Source: Allocoleopsis franciscana PCC 7113
GTDB lineage: Bacteria; Cyanobacteriota; Cyanobacteriia; Cyanobacteriales; Coleofasciculaceae
Assembly (NCBI RefSeq): GCF_000317515.1
Contig: NC_019738.1
Location: 2,558,501-2,622,500 of the forward strand
DNA length: 64,000 bases
Reading direction: 5' to 3'
Shown here: positions 49,854-59,391 of the stretch, one piece after another
Layout of the letters: each line of letters opens with the position of its first letter
How positions within the stretch are numbered: position 1 is the first letter of the stretch
The notes under the pieces: generated by a model
What the model saw: the letters and a program-made list of their open reading frames with translations, nothing else
The model's database searches: none
Told to the model about the DNA's origin: nothing
Program-made: the position numbers and the translations under genes

Positions 49854-50831
49854 ATGAAAAACCTTGAGGGCAAAGTGACCTTAGTCACAGGTGCGACGCG
49901 GGGTCTGGGTAAGGGAATTGCCATTGGACTCGGTGAAGCCGGTGCAACGGTATACATCACAGGTCGCCGTCTGAATAGCTCTAATAGCGAAAATGACATA
50001 CCGGGGAGTCTCAATGATACTCAATTAGCGGTGGAACAAGTCGGTGGTGTCTGCATTCCCGTCTGTGTCGATCACAGTGATGACGAGCAAGTGCGTCTAC
50101 TGTTTGAGCGTATCCAAGACGAGCAGGGACAACTTGACTTGCTGGTGAATAATGCTTACTCAGGAGTACAGGCATTAGGGGACGCGAATGGGAAGCCCTT
50201 CTGGGAGAGTGAACCGAGTTTTTGGGATGCTTGCAATAATGTGGGGCTTCGTAGCCACTATGTAGCCAGTGTTTTTGCCGCTCGAATGATGACTCAGCAT
50301 CAGCAAGGACTGATTTGCACCATCTCCTCATGGGGGGGGATGTCTTACATTTTTGGTGTTCCCTATGGTGCAGGCAAAGCCGCGTGCGATCGCTTAGCGG
50401 CTGAGATGGCGGTTGAACTCAAGCCGCATAACGTGGCTTCCCTCTCAATTTGGCCCGGTATTGTTGGGACTGAGTTCATTACCCGTTTTGCGGCTGAAAT
50501 GGATGATAGCAGTGGGGCTGATTCTCAAAGCTCAGCCATCAGAGAGGGCTACAACTGGGAAACGCCCCTACTGACAGGACGGGCAATTGCGGCATTAGCG
50601 GCAGACTCAACAGTCATGCGTCGCACCGGTCGGGTGCAGATTGTGGCTGAACTGGCTCAGCACTATGGACTAGTAGACAAAGACGGCAATCGCCCAGTAT
50701 CACTCCGTTCTCTACGTTTTCTCCTCCCCTTAGGCTTGCCCACCCTGAGACAGTATCCATGGCTCGTACCCGATATTAAGGTACCGTGGTCACTGCTACT
50801 CCTGGGGATGCTCAGTTCCCCTAAAATTTAA
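49854..50831 (+). CDS. short-chain dehydrogenase/reductase (DHRS1-like)
   Basis: This 325-residue NAD(P)-dependent oxidoreductase has the Rossmann nucleotide-binding motif TGATRGLGKGIAIGLG (about 12-27), NNAYSG for the usual NNAG, the catalytic Ser in ISSWGG and the Tyr-x3-Lys in YGAGKAACD. A C-terminal hydrophobic extension is present. Resemblance is to DHRS1-type SDRs; the substrate is unknown. It is the first gene of a three-gene cassette, 27 bases before the next SDR, and has a GGAGA ribosome-binding site. Confidence 0.88.
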   Translation: MKNLEGKVTLVTGATRGLGKGIAIGLGEAGATVYITGRRLNSSNSENDIPGSLNDTQLAVEQVGGVCIPVCVDHSDDEQVRLLFERIQDEQGQLDLLVNNAYSGVQALGDANGKPFWESEPSFWDACNNVGLRSHYVASVFAARMMTQHQQGLICTISSWGGMSYIFGVPYGAGKAACDRLAAEMAVELKPHNVASLSIWPGIVGTEFITRFAAEMDDSSGADSQSSAIREGYNWETPLLTGRAIAALAADSTVMRRTGRVQIVAELAQHYGLVDKDGNRPVSLRSLRFLLPLGLPTLRQYPWLVPDIKVPWSLLLLGMLSSPKI

Positions 50832-50858
50832 CCTAAGCGCTTAGAGGGAACTTGCAAT

Positions 50859-51683
50859 ATGACCCAGCTACGCGAAGCAGTGGTGTTAATTACGGGTGCA
50901 ACCGGTGGCTTCGGACAGGAACTCACCCGACAGTTATTGAGGGCGGGTAGCCGATTAATCCTCACGGATCTGGATAAAGTCGTTCTACATCAACGGGCTG
51001 AGGCTATTTGGAGCGAAGTGGCAACGGGTGAGGTACTGGCTTGCCTCACTGCCGATTTGGCTACCCGTGAGGGTTGTGAATCACTTTATCACCAAGTCAA
51101 AGCATTGGGCATTCCTGTGGATGTTTTAATTAACAATGCTGGGATCGCCGTGGTGGGTCATGTTAACGAAGTTCCGTTAGAGCCATGGGAACAATTGATG
51201 CAGGTGAACTTAATGGCACCGATGCGATTAAGTGCATTATTTGTGACGGATATGATTGCTCGTCAAAAGGGGCATATCGTTAACATTTCATCGATCGCAG
51301 GCTGGGCGGCACCGCCTGGGCTAACTCATTACGCCGCCAGCAAATTTGGGTTACGGGGATTTAGCGAAGGACTTTTCGATGAATTGAAGGCTTATAACAT
51401 TAAGGTAACAGCCGTTTATCCGTTTTTTAGCCGCACTCCGATTTTACAATCGAAACGGTATGGAACATTTGCCCAGAGAAACCCGGATTTACCAGAAAAC
51501 TGGATAACCGATCCAGCGAAGGTTATGCGCGAAACGATTCAAGGAATTATTCGCGATCAATTGCACGTCTTTCCCGATTCAGTCGCTAAAAATATCCACT
51601 TTTTCAAACGATATGCTCCCGGATTTTTAGACTGGATTAGCAACGAGTTCAGTAGGAGACTCAAAAGTGGTACAGGTCGTTAG
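50859..51683 (+). CDS. short-chain dehydrogenase/reductase
   Basis: This second SDR of 274 residues has the cofactor motif TGATGGFGQELTRQL, NNAGIAVVG, Ser in ISSIAGW and YAASKFGLRG with the catalytic Tyr and Lys. The C-terminal part includes a basic, possibly membrane-binding end (FFKRYAPGFLDWI). It follows the first SDR by 27 bases, and the monooxygenase gene starts 17 bases before its stop, so the three are very likely co-translated. The substrate is probably a hydrophobic alcohol or ketone, by analogy with the partner monooxygenase. Confidence 0.88.
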   Translation: MTQLREAVVLITGATGGFGQELTRQLLRAGSRLILTDLDKVVLHQRAEAIWSEVATGEVLACLTADLATREGCESLYHQVKALGIPVDVLINNAGIAVVGHVNEVPLEPWEQLMQVNLMAPMRLSALFVTDMIARQKGHIVNISSIAGWAAPPGLTHYAASKFGLRGFSEGLFDELKAYNIKVTAVYPFFSRTPILQSKRYGTFAQRNPDLPENWITDPAKVMRETIQGIIRDQLHVFPDSVAKNIHFFKRYAPGFLDWISNEFSRRLKSGTGR

Positions 51684-53016
51684 TAACTCTGTTCAAGCGC
51701 CAGAGATGCTTGATACAACTGAGAAACATTTAATTATTGGCGCGGGTTTTGTGGGCTTAGGTATGGCTCAAGCCCTGAAAGCGGCTGCTATTCCATACGA
51801 TCAAGTTGATGCGAGTGATGATATTGGCGGCAATTGGTATCACGGTGTCTACGAAACCGCACATATTATTTCATCCCGCAAGATTACTCAATTTACTCAT
51901 TTCCCCATGCCGGAGGATTATCCCGACTTTCCCAGCGCTCAAAACATGCGGGATTATCTGAATGCTTTTGCCGATCATTTTGAGTTACGTGAGCCGATCG
52001 AACTCAATCGTACAGTGAGTGAGGTGCGACCGATTGAAAACAATCTTTGGGAAGTCACTTTTGCCGATGGGGAACAACGAATCTATAAAGGGGTATTAGT
52101 CTGCAACGGGCATCACTGGTGCAAGCGTTTTCCTAAATTTGAGGGAGAATTTAACGGAGAGATTATCCATTCCAAAGATTACAAACGACCCGAACAGTTG
52201 CGTGGTAAACGAGTTTTGGTGATTGGTGGCGGAAACTCAGCCTGTGATATCGCCGCAGAAGCGGCACGGGTAGGAGCCAAGTGCGTCTTGAGTATGCGCG
52301 AATCAGTATGGTTCATCCCTAAAACCTTTGCCGGGGTTCCGGTTGCCGATTTGGGTAAATCATGGATGCCACCACTGCCAGCATGGTTCGGCCGGTTAAT
52401 GGTGTATTGGATCATACGCCTGACATTTGGTCAGCACTCTGACTATGGTTTACCCAAACCCAACCATCGAATTTTCGAGAAACACCCAACTCTCAACACT
52501 GAGGTGCCTTATTACATTAAACATGGTCGTATCATTCCTAAGCCTGGTGTGCGTCAGCTTAAGGGCTGGAAAGTTGAATTTCTCGATGGTAGTTGTGAGG
52601 AATTTGATTTAATTGTTTGTGCAACGGGATTTTACGTTGCCTATCCCTTCTTCCCTGAGGAACTTCAGCGCGTCGAAGGAGCCGTTGTCAAATGTTATGG
52701 GGGTTCGTTTCTCGATGACTATAAGGGACTTTATTACATTGGTTGGGAACAAATTCGAGGAGGGGTTGGTTCGCTTGTTGCGGCTTATGGCCCACTCTTT
52801 GCCCGTTATCTCAAACTCCAGGATGAAATCAATGTGCCACTGGGTTTAGTTTTCAAAGAAATGGGACAACAGCTACCGACAACCCATCTTGCGGATCCAC
52901 AAAAGATTTTTAGACAATTCCAGGCTGCTAACGCCTCCTTTAACCGGATTGCCAAAAAAGCCCATCAAGTTGATGCCCAATATCCCAACTTTAGTAACCG
53001 CCCACTCCAAAAGTAA
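51667..53016 (+). CDS. flavin-containing monooxygenase
   Basis: This 449-residue FAD/NADPH-dependent monooxygenase has an FAD motif IIGAGFVGLGMAQAL (about 24-38), the FMO fingerprint region ending HSKDYKRPEQLRGK, and an NADPH motif VIGGGNSACDIAAEA. A late ATGFY(V) block is present. It is of the FMO/Baeyer-Villiger superfamily; whether it oxygenates N, S or ketones is not shown. GTG 51667 has a good AGGAG at 51654-51658, eight bases upstream, within the end of the SDR gene. An internal ATG at 51706 is less well placed. Confidence 0.9.
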   Translation: MVQVVSNSVQAPEMLDTTEKHLIIGAGFVGLGMAQALKAAAIPYDQVDASDDIGGNWYHGVYETAHIISSRKITQFTHFPMPEDYPDFPSAQNMRDYLNAFADHFELREPIELNRTVSEVRPIENNLWEVTFADGEQRIYKGVLVCNGHHWCKRFPKFEGEFNGEIIHSKDYKRPEQLRGKRVLVIGGGNSACDIAAEAARVGAKCVLSMRESVWFIPKTFAGVPVADLGKSWMPPLPAWFGRLMVYWIIRLTFGQHSDYGLPKPNHRIFEKHPTLNTEVPYYIKHGRIIPKPGVRQLKGWKVEFLDGSCEEFDLIVCATGFYVAYPFFPEELQRVEGAVVKCYGGSFLDDYKGLYYIGWEQIRGGVGSLVAAYGPLFARYLKLQDEINVPLGLVFKEMGQQLPTTHLADPQKIFRQFQAANASFNRIAKKAHQVDAQYPNFSNRPLQK

Positions 53017-53466
53017 AAAACCTGGCTGCTAGAGCCAGGTTAGGGTTCGATTCTCGCTTCCAATTTCTCAGTCTCCTCACAAACCAGCGGCTTTTAACCG
53101 CCCTTCGTGGTATTTCCATCTAACGTCCACTGCCCCGATTGTCATCCTCGTCCTCAAACCCAACCGTAAGAGTGCTGAGTAAGGGGTGATATACAACAAG
53201 GGTAGGGTTTTCACGCCAAACCCCTGAACAGGATTGCACTGGAAACCCGGTCACGTAGTTGCACATTAGGAGAACTCCTATCTGAATTTCTAAAGCTTTT
53301 TTCAGATCAGGGGGGGTGAATCAGGATAATATCCGAGGCGCGTAATATTTCGTAATACGCTAAGCTGTTTCTTGGATTCACTGGAGAATCCCCCACCGTT
53401 AGGCGTGGGTGAGTGTCAATATAGATACAGTTCTGATCAATTCCGACTCATTAGTTGTAGCCATCC
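53017..53466. other. 450-base intergenic stretch with hairpins and a possible IS200/IS605-type remnant
   Basis: There is no protein gene. It begins with a perfect hairpin (53019-53041: AACCTGGCT, loop GCTAG, AGCCAGGTT) three bases past the monooxygenase stop, which lacks a 3' T-run. A small stem GCGG...CCGC lies at ~53082-53097, a stem AGGAG..CTCCT near 53266, and an IS605-like end near 53375-53420. The whole could be a non-autonomous element. Confidence 0.4.
53375..53420 (+). mobile_element. solitary IS200/IS605-like right-end hairpin
   Basis: GAGAATC is followed by a hairpin (CCCAC plus C, GTTA loop, G-G, bulged C, GTGGG; 53392-53409) and then GTGAGTGTCAA. The bulged 3' arm is the same design as the hairpin at 23255-23275. 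A GAATCCCC...GTGTCAA arrangement resembles right ends of IS200/IS605 elements as I remember them. No transposase is present. Confidence 0.45.
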
Positions 53467-54810
53467 ATGACCACTTCTCGCCGTCGCTATCACATCACCA
53501 CCTTCGGCTGCCAGATGAACAAAGCTGACTCGGAGCGCATGGCTGGCATCCTAGAAGATATGGGCTTCGAGTGGTCTCAAGACCCCAACGACGCTAATTT
53601 AGTTCTTTACAACACCTGTACCATTCGGGATAACGCCGAGCAAAAGGTTTATTCTTACCTGGGAAGACAGGCAAAGCGCAAGCATGAACAAGCTGATTTA
53701 ACTCTTGTGGTGGCTGGATGCGTTGCCCAGCAAGAGGGAGAAGCCTTGCTGCGTCGAGTTCCAGAGCTCGATTTGGTCATGGGGCCGCAACATGCGAACC
53801 GTCTCCAGGATTTGCTGGAACAAGTATTTGATGGAAACCAAGTTGTCGCCACAGAACCGATTCAGATTGTAGAAGACATCACCAAACCTCGCCGGGATAG
53901 TACAGTTACGGCTTGGGTGAATGTGATTTACGGCTGTAATGAGCGCTGTACTTACTGTGTGGTTCCCAACGTCCGGGGGGTTGAGCAATCCCGCACTCCA
54001 GAAGCGATTCGGAAAGACATGGAGGAATTAGGGCAACAGGGTTACAAGGAAATCACGCTACTCGGTCAAAATATCGACGCTTATGGGCGCGATCTCCCTG
54101 GCGTTACGGAGTCTGGGCGACACCTGCACACTTTAACCGAACTCTTGTATTACGTTCACGATGTGCCAGGAATTGAGCGCATCCGCTTTGCAACCAGCCA
54201 TCCCCGCTATTTCACTGAACGATTGATTCGCGCTTGTGCCGAGTTGCCCAAGGTGTGTGAACATTTCCACATTCCTTTCCAATCGGGGGATAACGATATT
54301 CTCAAGGCAATGGCACGGGGTTACACTCAGGAAAAATATCGCCGGATTATTGACAAGATTCGCGAGTATATGCCGGATGCATCGATTAGTGCCGATGCGA
54401 TTGTGGGTTTTCCTGGGGAAACGGAAGCACAGTTTGAGAATACCCTCAAGCTAGTAGAGGATATCGGTTTTGATTTGCTCAATACGGCGGCTTATTCTCC
54501 CCGTCCCGGTACTCCTGCGGCACTGTGGGAGAATCAACTAAGTGAAGAGGTGAAAAGCGATCGCCTCCAGCGCCTCAATCACCTAGTTTCTACAAAAGCT
54601 GCTCAAGCGTCGCAACGTTACTTAGGACGGATTGAAGAAGTCCTCGTGGAAGACCAAAATCTCAAAGATCCCACCCAAGTTATGGGACGCACGAAGGGTA
54701 ATCGTCTCACCTTCTTTGCGGGCGATATTAATGAACTTAAAGGTCAATTGGTGAAGGTCAAAATTACTGAAATTCGTGCATTCAGCTTAACGGGTAGAGT
54801 ATTGGATTAA
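53467..54810 (+). CDS. miaB: tRNA-2-methylthio-N6-dimethylallyladenosine synthase
   Basis: MiaB is a radical-SAM methylthiotransferase that modifies A37 of tRNAs reading U-starting codons. The 447-residue protein has an N-terminal UPF0004 domain with three cluster Cys ([31 protein letters not shown]), the radical-[14 protein letters not shown] motif (Cys-x3-Cys-x2-Cys, about residues 157-164) and a C-terminal TRAM domain (about 375-445). All are canonical. A clear terminator follows. Confidence 0.97.
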   Translation: MTTSRRRYHITTFGCQMNKADSERMAGILEDMGFEWSQDPNDANLVLYNTCTIRDNAEQKVYSYLGRQAKRKHEQADLTLVVAGCVAQQEGEALLRRVPELDLVMGPQHANRLQDLLEQVFDGNQVVATEPIQIVEDITKPRRDSTVTAWVNVIYGCNERCTYCVVPNVRGVEQSRTPEAIRKDMEELGQQGYKEITLLGQNIDAYGRDLPGVTESGRHLHTLTELLYYVHDVPGIERIRFATSHPRYFTERLIRACAELPKVCEHFHIPFQSGDNDILKAMARGYTQEKYRRIIDKIREYMPDASISADAIVGFPGETEAQFENTLKLVEDIGFDLLNTAAYSPRPGTPAALWENQLSEEVKSDRLQRLNHLVSTKAAQASQRYLGRIEEVLVEDQNLKDPTQVMGRTKGNRLTFFAGDINELKGQLVKVKITEIRAFSLTGRVLD

Positions 54811-54851
54811 AGATAATCTTTTACTCAATCAGCCGAATAATTACATCAGTC

Positions 54852-54882
54852 AGAAGGCATAGATTTACGTGCCTTCTTTTTT
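54852..54882 (+). terminator. rho-independent terminator after miaB
   Basis: AGAAGGCA, a ten-base loop and TGCCTTCT followed by TTTTT, about 40 bases after the miaB stop. Confidence 0.8.
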
Positions 54883-55022
54883 AAGTAACTTCAGAGCTAG
54901 GGGGAGTATTTCCTGTAATTTTCTGAGGAAATATTTTTCTGACAACAAAAAAATAATCTTGATTATAATCAGACTAAGGAATAGTTAAAATTAGGTTAAC
55001 GTATGGCTAAGGAGGAGATATA

Positions 55023-55694
55023 TTGAACATGAGTGCAAAACTGCATACTCAACTGAAGAACTCCTTTCCAATACTGATTGGGCTGTATATACCAATGCTC
55101 ATTCTAGTAGCGATGATTGTCTTGGTTGGTCATCAGTTCGACATTCCCATGGATGATTTAACACGCGATCCTGCGGCGATTAGAGGAGACAGCCCCTTTA
55201 TTGGAGTGCTTTCCTATATTGGGGTCTTATTTTGGTGTGCTTCTGTGGCTATCTGTCTTTTCAGTTTTGCGCTGCTAAAGCAAACAGGAGGTATAGGCGA
55301 ATTTACAGCTTTTTTCCTATTTGGTGGTTTGATTTCACTCCTTTTATTACTGGATGATTTATTCCTCTTTCATGAAACAGTATTTCCACTTTATTTGAAA
55401 ATTCCTGAAAAACTCGTTTTTTTGAGTTATGGCTTAATGATATTAGGGTATATTACTCGTTTTAGAAAGTTGATTTTGAAGACAGATTTTATCTTTCTGC
55501 TTCTTGCATTTGGTCTATTGGGATTATCAATCTTCATCGATCTTTTAGATTTGAGAATATCCATCCTGTTGGAAGATGGATCTAAGTTATTTGGCATTAT
55601 CAGTTGGTTCGGTTATTTGGCTCTAACCTGCTTTCAGGTGGTGAAACAAAATACACTTCAACTCGCAGAGAAAAAGACACAATACTTCTCTTAA
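55023..55694 (+). CDS. polytopic membrane protein
   Basis: The 223-residue protein has about six hydrophobic helices (near 17-37, 58-82, 92-112, 125-145, 153-172 and 185-205), with an acidic Asp pair in LLLDDLFLFHE at the middle. The function is not recognised. A strong AAGGAGGAG ribosome-binding site lies at 55009-55017, seven or eight bases before TTG 55023; the ATG at 55029 is in the same frame but further away. It appears monocistronic. Confidence 0.6.
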   Translation: MNMSAKLHTQLKNSFPILIGLYIPMLILVAMIVLVGHQFDIPMDDLTRDPAAIRGDSPFIGVLSYIGVLFWCASVAICLFSFALLKQTGGIGEFTAFFLFGGLISLLLLLDDLFLFHETVFPLYLKIPEKLVFLSYGLMILGYITRFRKLILKTDFIFLLLAFGLLGLSIFIDLLDLRISILLEDGSKLFGIISWFGYLALTCFQVVKQNTLQLAEKKTQYFS

Positions 55695-56035
55695 AGAAAG
55701 GAGAGATGTTGGTACACTCAAGAACTGGTGTGATCTAAATCTCCCCTAGAGGACTCTAAGCACTCCATCCTCATCCTCACGCTTAGCTCTCACCCCGCTC
55801 CCCCTACTGCACGGCAGCGTGCAACTAGGAGATTTAAGTCAATAGCACCTTGCTGTCTCTCTCGAAGTACAATGACGGCAACCCTCCTAAGCCAAAGCGC
55901 CTAGGGGACATATCGCCGATTGGAATCGGAGAAATTTGCTGGAATTGACATACAGAGTGCTAAAACCTGGAAATATAGACAAAAAGAATGAAAAGCTAAC
56001 CAGGTTCTTTGGGGGCTAATAGAGGTTAAACGCAA
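55695..56035. other. intergenic stretch, no gene seen
   Basis: About 340 bases hold only a small palindrome (TGCACG, GCAG, CGTGCA near 55815). No RNA gene was found. Confidence 0.35.
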
Positions 56036-57742
56036 ATGGGGCAACTGAACAAACAATCGGATGATAGGGGAGCAAGCGATTCGCAGGCAGCAGAAGCTCT
56101 TTTAAGAGCCATGACTCAAGATCTTGAGCACCTGCGGCAAAATCTCCTGAGTCAGTTGGCTCAAGACGTTGAGCGGCTCCAAAGAGAAAAATCTCAGTTG
56201 ATTGAGGACATTGAACAGCTCAAGACTCAGCGTCAGCAGCAGCTTATCCAACAACAAACTGATGGTGTCTCCAGTGCTGGGTTCTCGCCCAATGTAGCCG
56301 CCAAGGCTCACAACGAGAATATAGAGCAATTAATTGCCTCTTTAGATTCAACCCTGAGAGCCACTTTTAGAAGCCTACAACAAGACCTTCGGAGCTATCA
56401 AAGTTCCCTCTCCCAGCAGTTGGGTGAGATGCACAGTCTAGAGAAGCAAGGCGAGGCAATTTTAGAAACGCTGGTTAATCGTCTGAGGCAAGAAGTTCCA
56501 TCAAAATCTTCTGCTACAAAGAACTCTTCACTGTCTTCACCACCATCACACCCCAATCTTTCCATACCCCGCCGCGACATACCTGGGTATCTGGAGGAAC
56601 ATCATCATTACAACAGCTCTAATGTTGCTTATCCTTCTGAGCAATCCATCCCAGCCGTACAATCAATTCCAACAGCAGAGTCGCTGACGAATGTCCCCCA
56701 GTCTCAAGCCTCCTCTAAACCTAAGCGTGGGTTGCTGGGTGGGTTAGTCGTGGGGTTTGTTCTGGTTCTGTTCTCCTTTGTGTTGCAAGCGTTCCAGAAC
56801 ATCGTGATTAGTGTAATTTTCAATAAGTCCTCGATTTTTGGACTATTTGAATTCGGAGGATTTTTAACTCCCAGTGCGGGCAATGCGCTGCTGATTTTGT
56901 GGTTGCGAATGCTTGTAGTAGTGCCCTTGATGGCGATTTTAGCGATGGTTCGCTATCCATCGGTGTGGCGAGAGATTGGACAATTAGCACGCTCAAAAGA
57001 TTGGCTGTTATGGTTCAATGTTTTGGCAAGTGGCTTTTTTCTGTTTTTATCCCAAGCACTACTTTATTTAGCTTTGGGGCCGATTGCTCCAGGGGTTGCC
57101 CTGACTATTTTCTTTATCTATCCGATCTTTACTCTGTTATTAGCGTGGGTGCTGTATGGTAGGCGACCGACGCTTATTAGTAACCTGGTTATTTTCAGTG
57201 TTTTGGTCGGGTTTGTGCTGATTACCCTTCCCGGTACTAGAACGACGGAACTTTCCAGTTTAGGTATTAGTGCGGCGGCGGGTGCGGGTGTTGCCTTTGC
57301 TTTTCATCTCATCCTGACGCGAATTCCTGCTAAAAAGATTAACCCCGTCCCTTTGATGTGGATTAATTATGTCCTCCTCCTTACTTTTGCTGGTTTGTGT
57401 TTAGCTGGACCTTTTCCCCAATCCTGGTGGCGTTTCGATGTCGCTCCCACGATGTGGCCGAGTCTAATCATCAGCAGTTTAGTATTAGGGGGTATTACGT
57501 TCTTGATCAATCTGCTGAGTAATATGGGGCTGAGACGGATTGATCCACGTCGAGCCTTGATTCTGGAAGCAACCGTTCCTGCTTTAACCGCGCTTTTAGC
57601 TTTGGGGATCGTGCAAAGCACCATGCAGGGGTCGCAAATTTTTGGCATGGTGATTGTTACGTTGGGAGTTGTTGCTCTGAATTTTGAGCAGCGCCGTCGC
57701 CATGCCCAAGCGGCTCAATCGGCATCGCGATCGCAAAAATAA
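56036..57742 (+). CDS. EamA-family transporter with long N-terminal coiled coil
   Basis: The 568-residue protein is a fusion of a cytosolic coiled-coil region (about 20-160, Gln/Glu/Leu-rich heptads) and a Pro/Ser linker with a ten-helix EamA (drug/metabolite exporter-type) membrane part (about 235-550). Two EamA-like repeats can be seen; the second starts around the helices at 400. The family exports or imports small metabolites. The N-terminal coiled coil is not part of a normal EamA protein and suggests a tethering or regulatory role. The substrate is unknown. Confidence 0.82.
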   Translation: MGQLNKQSDDRGASDSQAAEALLRAMTQDLEHLRQNLLSQLAQDVERLQREKSQLIEDIEQLKTQRQQQLIQQQTDGVSSAGFSPNVAAKAHNENIEQLIASLDSTLRATFRSLQQDLRSYQSSLSQQLGEMHSLEKQGEAILETLVNRLRQEVPSKSSATKNSSLSSPPSHPNLSIPRRDIPGYLEEHHHYNSSNVAYPSEQSIPAVQSIPTAESLTNVPQSQASSKPKRGLLGGLVVGFVLVLFSFVLQAFQNIVISVIFNKSSIFGLFEFGGFLTPSAGNALLILWLRMLVVVPLMAILAMVRYPSVWREIGQLARSKDWLLWFNVLASGFFLFLSQALLYLALGPIAPGVALTIFFIYPIFTLLLAWVLYGRRPTLISNLVIFSVLVGFVLITLPGTRTTELSSLGISAAAGAGVAFAFHLILTRIPAKKINPVPLMWINYVLLLTFAGLCLAGPFPQSWWRFDVAPTMWPSLIISSLVLGGITFLINLLSNMGLRRIDPRRALILEATVPALTALLALGIVQSTMQGSQIFGMVIVTLGVVALNFEQRRRHAQAAQSASRSQK

Positions 57743-57847
57743 AGGTGCGATCGCTGGGTATCATGAGAGTCCTATCGACTAGGAATTACTGTGCCATCAG
57801 TACCCTAGTCAAATATTCATGATTTGGCTAATCGCCACTTTAAGGAA

Positions 57848-57934
57848 CGGAGAGAGAGGGATTCGAACCCTCGTTAGAGTCACCCCTAAACAGCATTTCC
57901 AGTGCTGCGCCTTCAACCGCTCGGCCATCTCTCC
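57848..57934 (-). tRNA. tRNA-Ser (anticodon GGA)
   Basis: The minus strand folds into a class II tRNA of 87 nucleotides. It has acceptor stem GGAGAGA/TCTCTCC, a D arm with GCCGAGCGG, an anticodon stem CAGCA/TGCTG with loop CTGGAAA (anticodon GGA), a long variable arm and a T arm GGGTTCGAATCCC. The CCA end is not encoded. It lies between the EamA gene and the ferredoxin gene. Confidence 0.95.
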
Positions 57935-58005
57935 AGGGGAGTTATTCATTGCAGGTTTTGAATTAAGCTAATTCAGCACCCGGTTTCTAATTGTACACTA
58001 AAGTG

Positions 58006-58374
58006 ATGACTAAATCCTATAAAATTCAAATTCATCATCGCCAAGCTGGTACTCATCATACTGTACAAGTGCCCGATGACCGCTATATCTTGCAATCGGC
58101 AGAGAATCAGGGCGTGAAGCTGCCGTTTTCCTGTCGTAATGGAGCCTGCACCGCCTGTGCCGTGCGCGTTATTCGTGGTGAAGTCTACCAGCCAGAAGCC
58201 ATGGGACTTTCTCCAAATTTGCGCGACCAAGGCTATGCTCTGTTGTGTGTGAGTTATCCTCGCTCCGACCTAGAGGTAGAGACGCAGGATGAAGACGAAG
58301 TCTATGAACTTCAGTTTGGTCGCTATTTTGCCAAGGGCAAGGTGCAGTTTGGACTGCCACTGGATGAGGATTAA
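58006..58374 (+). CDS. FdC2-type [2Fe-2S] ferredoxin
   Basis: This 122-residue plant-type ferredoxin has cluster Cys in SCRNGACTACAVRV (Cys-x4-Cys-x2-Cys) and a fourth Cys in YALLCVSYP. Its C-terminal extension contains the block DLEVETQDEDEVYELQFGRY, which I recognise from FdC2 ferredoxins of plants and cyanobacteria. FdC2 is essential in Synechocystis and is linked to electron transfer, with a low redox potential; the partner here is unknown. ATG 58006 was chosen because the conserved ferredoxin begins right after; TTG 57991 is an alternative. Confidence 0.88.
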   Translation: MTKSYKIQIHHRQAGTHHTVQVPDDRYILQSAENQGVKLPFSCRNGACTACAVRVIRGEVYQPEAMGLSPNLRDQGYALLCVSYPRSDLEVETQDEDEVYELQFGRYFAKGKVQFGLPLDED

Positions 58375-58577
58375 GGTGGACAACACAGGAGGACTAATAC
58401 TCTTGGGCATGAGACTTGCTCGATTCGATTGTCTAAAACTCCCGACTAGTGAGGTTTCCCAAATCCAAAATCGACCACTTTCTCATCCAAACTGTTGTAT
58501 TGGGAGTTATCCCTGCCTCCAGGGCTTCCTCTTTCTCCTGTGTCCCCATAGTCTTCACGCTTTGCGGAAGGGGGTGT

Positions 58578-59129
58578 TTGCTTTTGCTTAGGCTATTGGG
58601 CCTGTTATGCTGCTGTCTTTTTTTATTAGTAGGTTGCCAATCCCCCGATGTCCCCACGGGAAGAACCGTAACCGTTCAGGTGCAGCGAGTTGTCAGTGGG
58701 CAAACGCTAGATGTATTGAACCCAACCCAGCAAACTGCCTTAATTGAGCGGGTACGATTGATTGGCATTGAAGCACCCGATTTCAAGCAAGAGCCTTGGG
58801 GCACAGCAGCGAAAAATCGCCTTGAGCAAATGATTAGCCAAACGGCTAATCAGCCGATTGTCTTAAAACCTGTTTTCCTGGAACCGGATGTCCAAGAGAA
58901 AGACAGCACGGGTCGCTGGCTCGCCTATGTCTGGTATAATGGCGTTTTAATCAATGAGCAATTGGTAAAAGAAGGGTATGTGTTAGCCGCACCGCGATTG
59001 CCTAACACCAAATACGATGCTCGCCTTGCTCGTGCCCAGGAATATGCCAGACTCATGGGATATGGCATCTGGAACCCAGACCAACCCATGCGTTCGACCC
59101 CAGCCGAATTTCGTCGCCAAAATCCTTAA
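58578..59129 (+). CDS. staphylococcal-nuclease-like lipoprotein
   Basis: This 183-residue secreted SNase-fold protein has a signal peptide ending in the lipobox LLVGC (cysteine near residue 20) and an SNase domain with RVRLIGIEAPDF and an Arg in STGRWLAYVW. The block EYARLMGYGIWNP closes the domain. It probably acts as a periplasmic nuclease, although catalytic Arg/Glu positions were not aligned carefully. TTG 58578 is preferred because AAGGGGG precedes it by a few bases and the lipoprotein signal starts there; longer in-frame starts upstream lack support. Confidence 0.75.
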   Translation: MLLLRLLGLLCCCLFLLVGCQSPDVPTGRTVTVQVQRVVSGQTLDVLNPTQQTALIERVRLIGIEAPDFKQEPWGTAAKNRLEQMISQTANQPIVLKPVFLEPDVQEKDSTGRWLAYVWYNGVLINEQLVKEGYVLAAPRLPNTKYDARLARAQEYARLMGYGIWNPDQPMRSTPAEFRRQNP

Positions 59130-59391
59130 AGTGGCGCTGACGATGGGATGAGTATTGAGCTGGATTGGCAGGTAGACGGCAAAAACGAAAAGAATTTTGG
59201 TTTCGGGTTCATCTCCATCACTTTGGAAGACTCTGATGAGAAGTTGAGTCTTCCAACATCCCTTCAGAAGCTTTCGTGGAATGCATCTTGGGAGGATAAT
59301 GAGTGGGTAAGTATAAAACCCTACTCTCACTTAATCTCTACCGTTCCACTCCTAGCGTTATTTCTGAATTGGTGTTTTAACCTATCTAAAG

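Noticed and set aside
53041..53060. GGGTTCGATTC-like phrase suggesting a tRNA T-arm
   Set aside because: No acceptor, D or anticodon stem fits around it, and the flanking bases do not form the T stem. It is probably chance next to the hairpin.
59148..59391. Open frame in front of the inositol monophosphatase gene
   Set aside because: It runs into the phosphatase gene in another frame, has no good ribosome-binding site and the predicted protein has no recognisable pattern.
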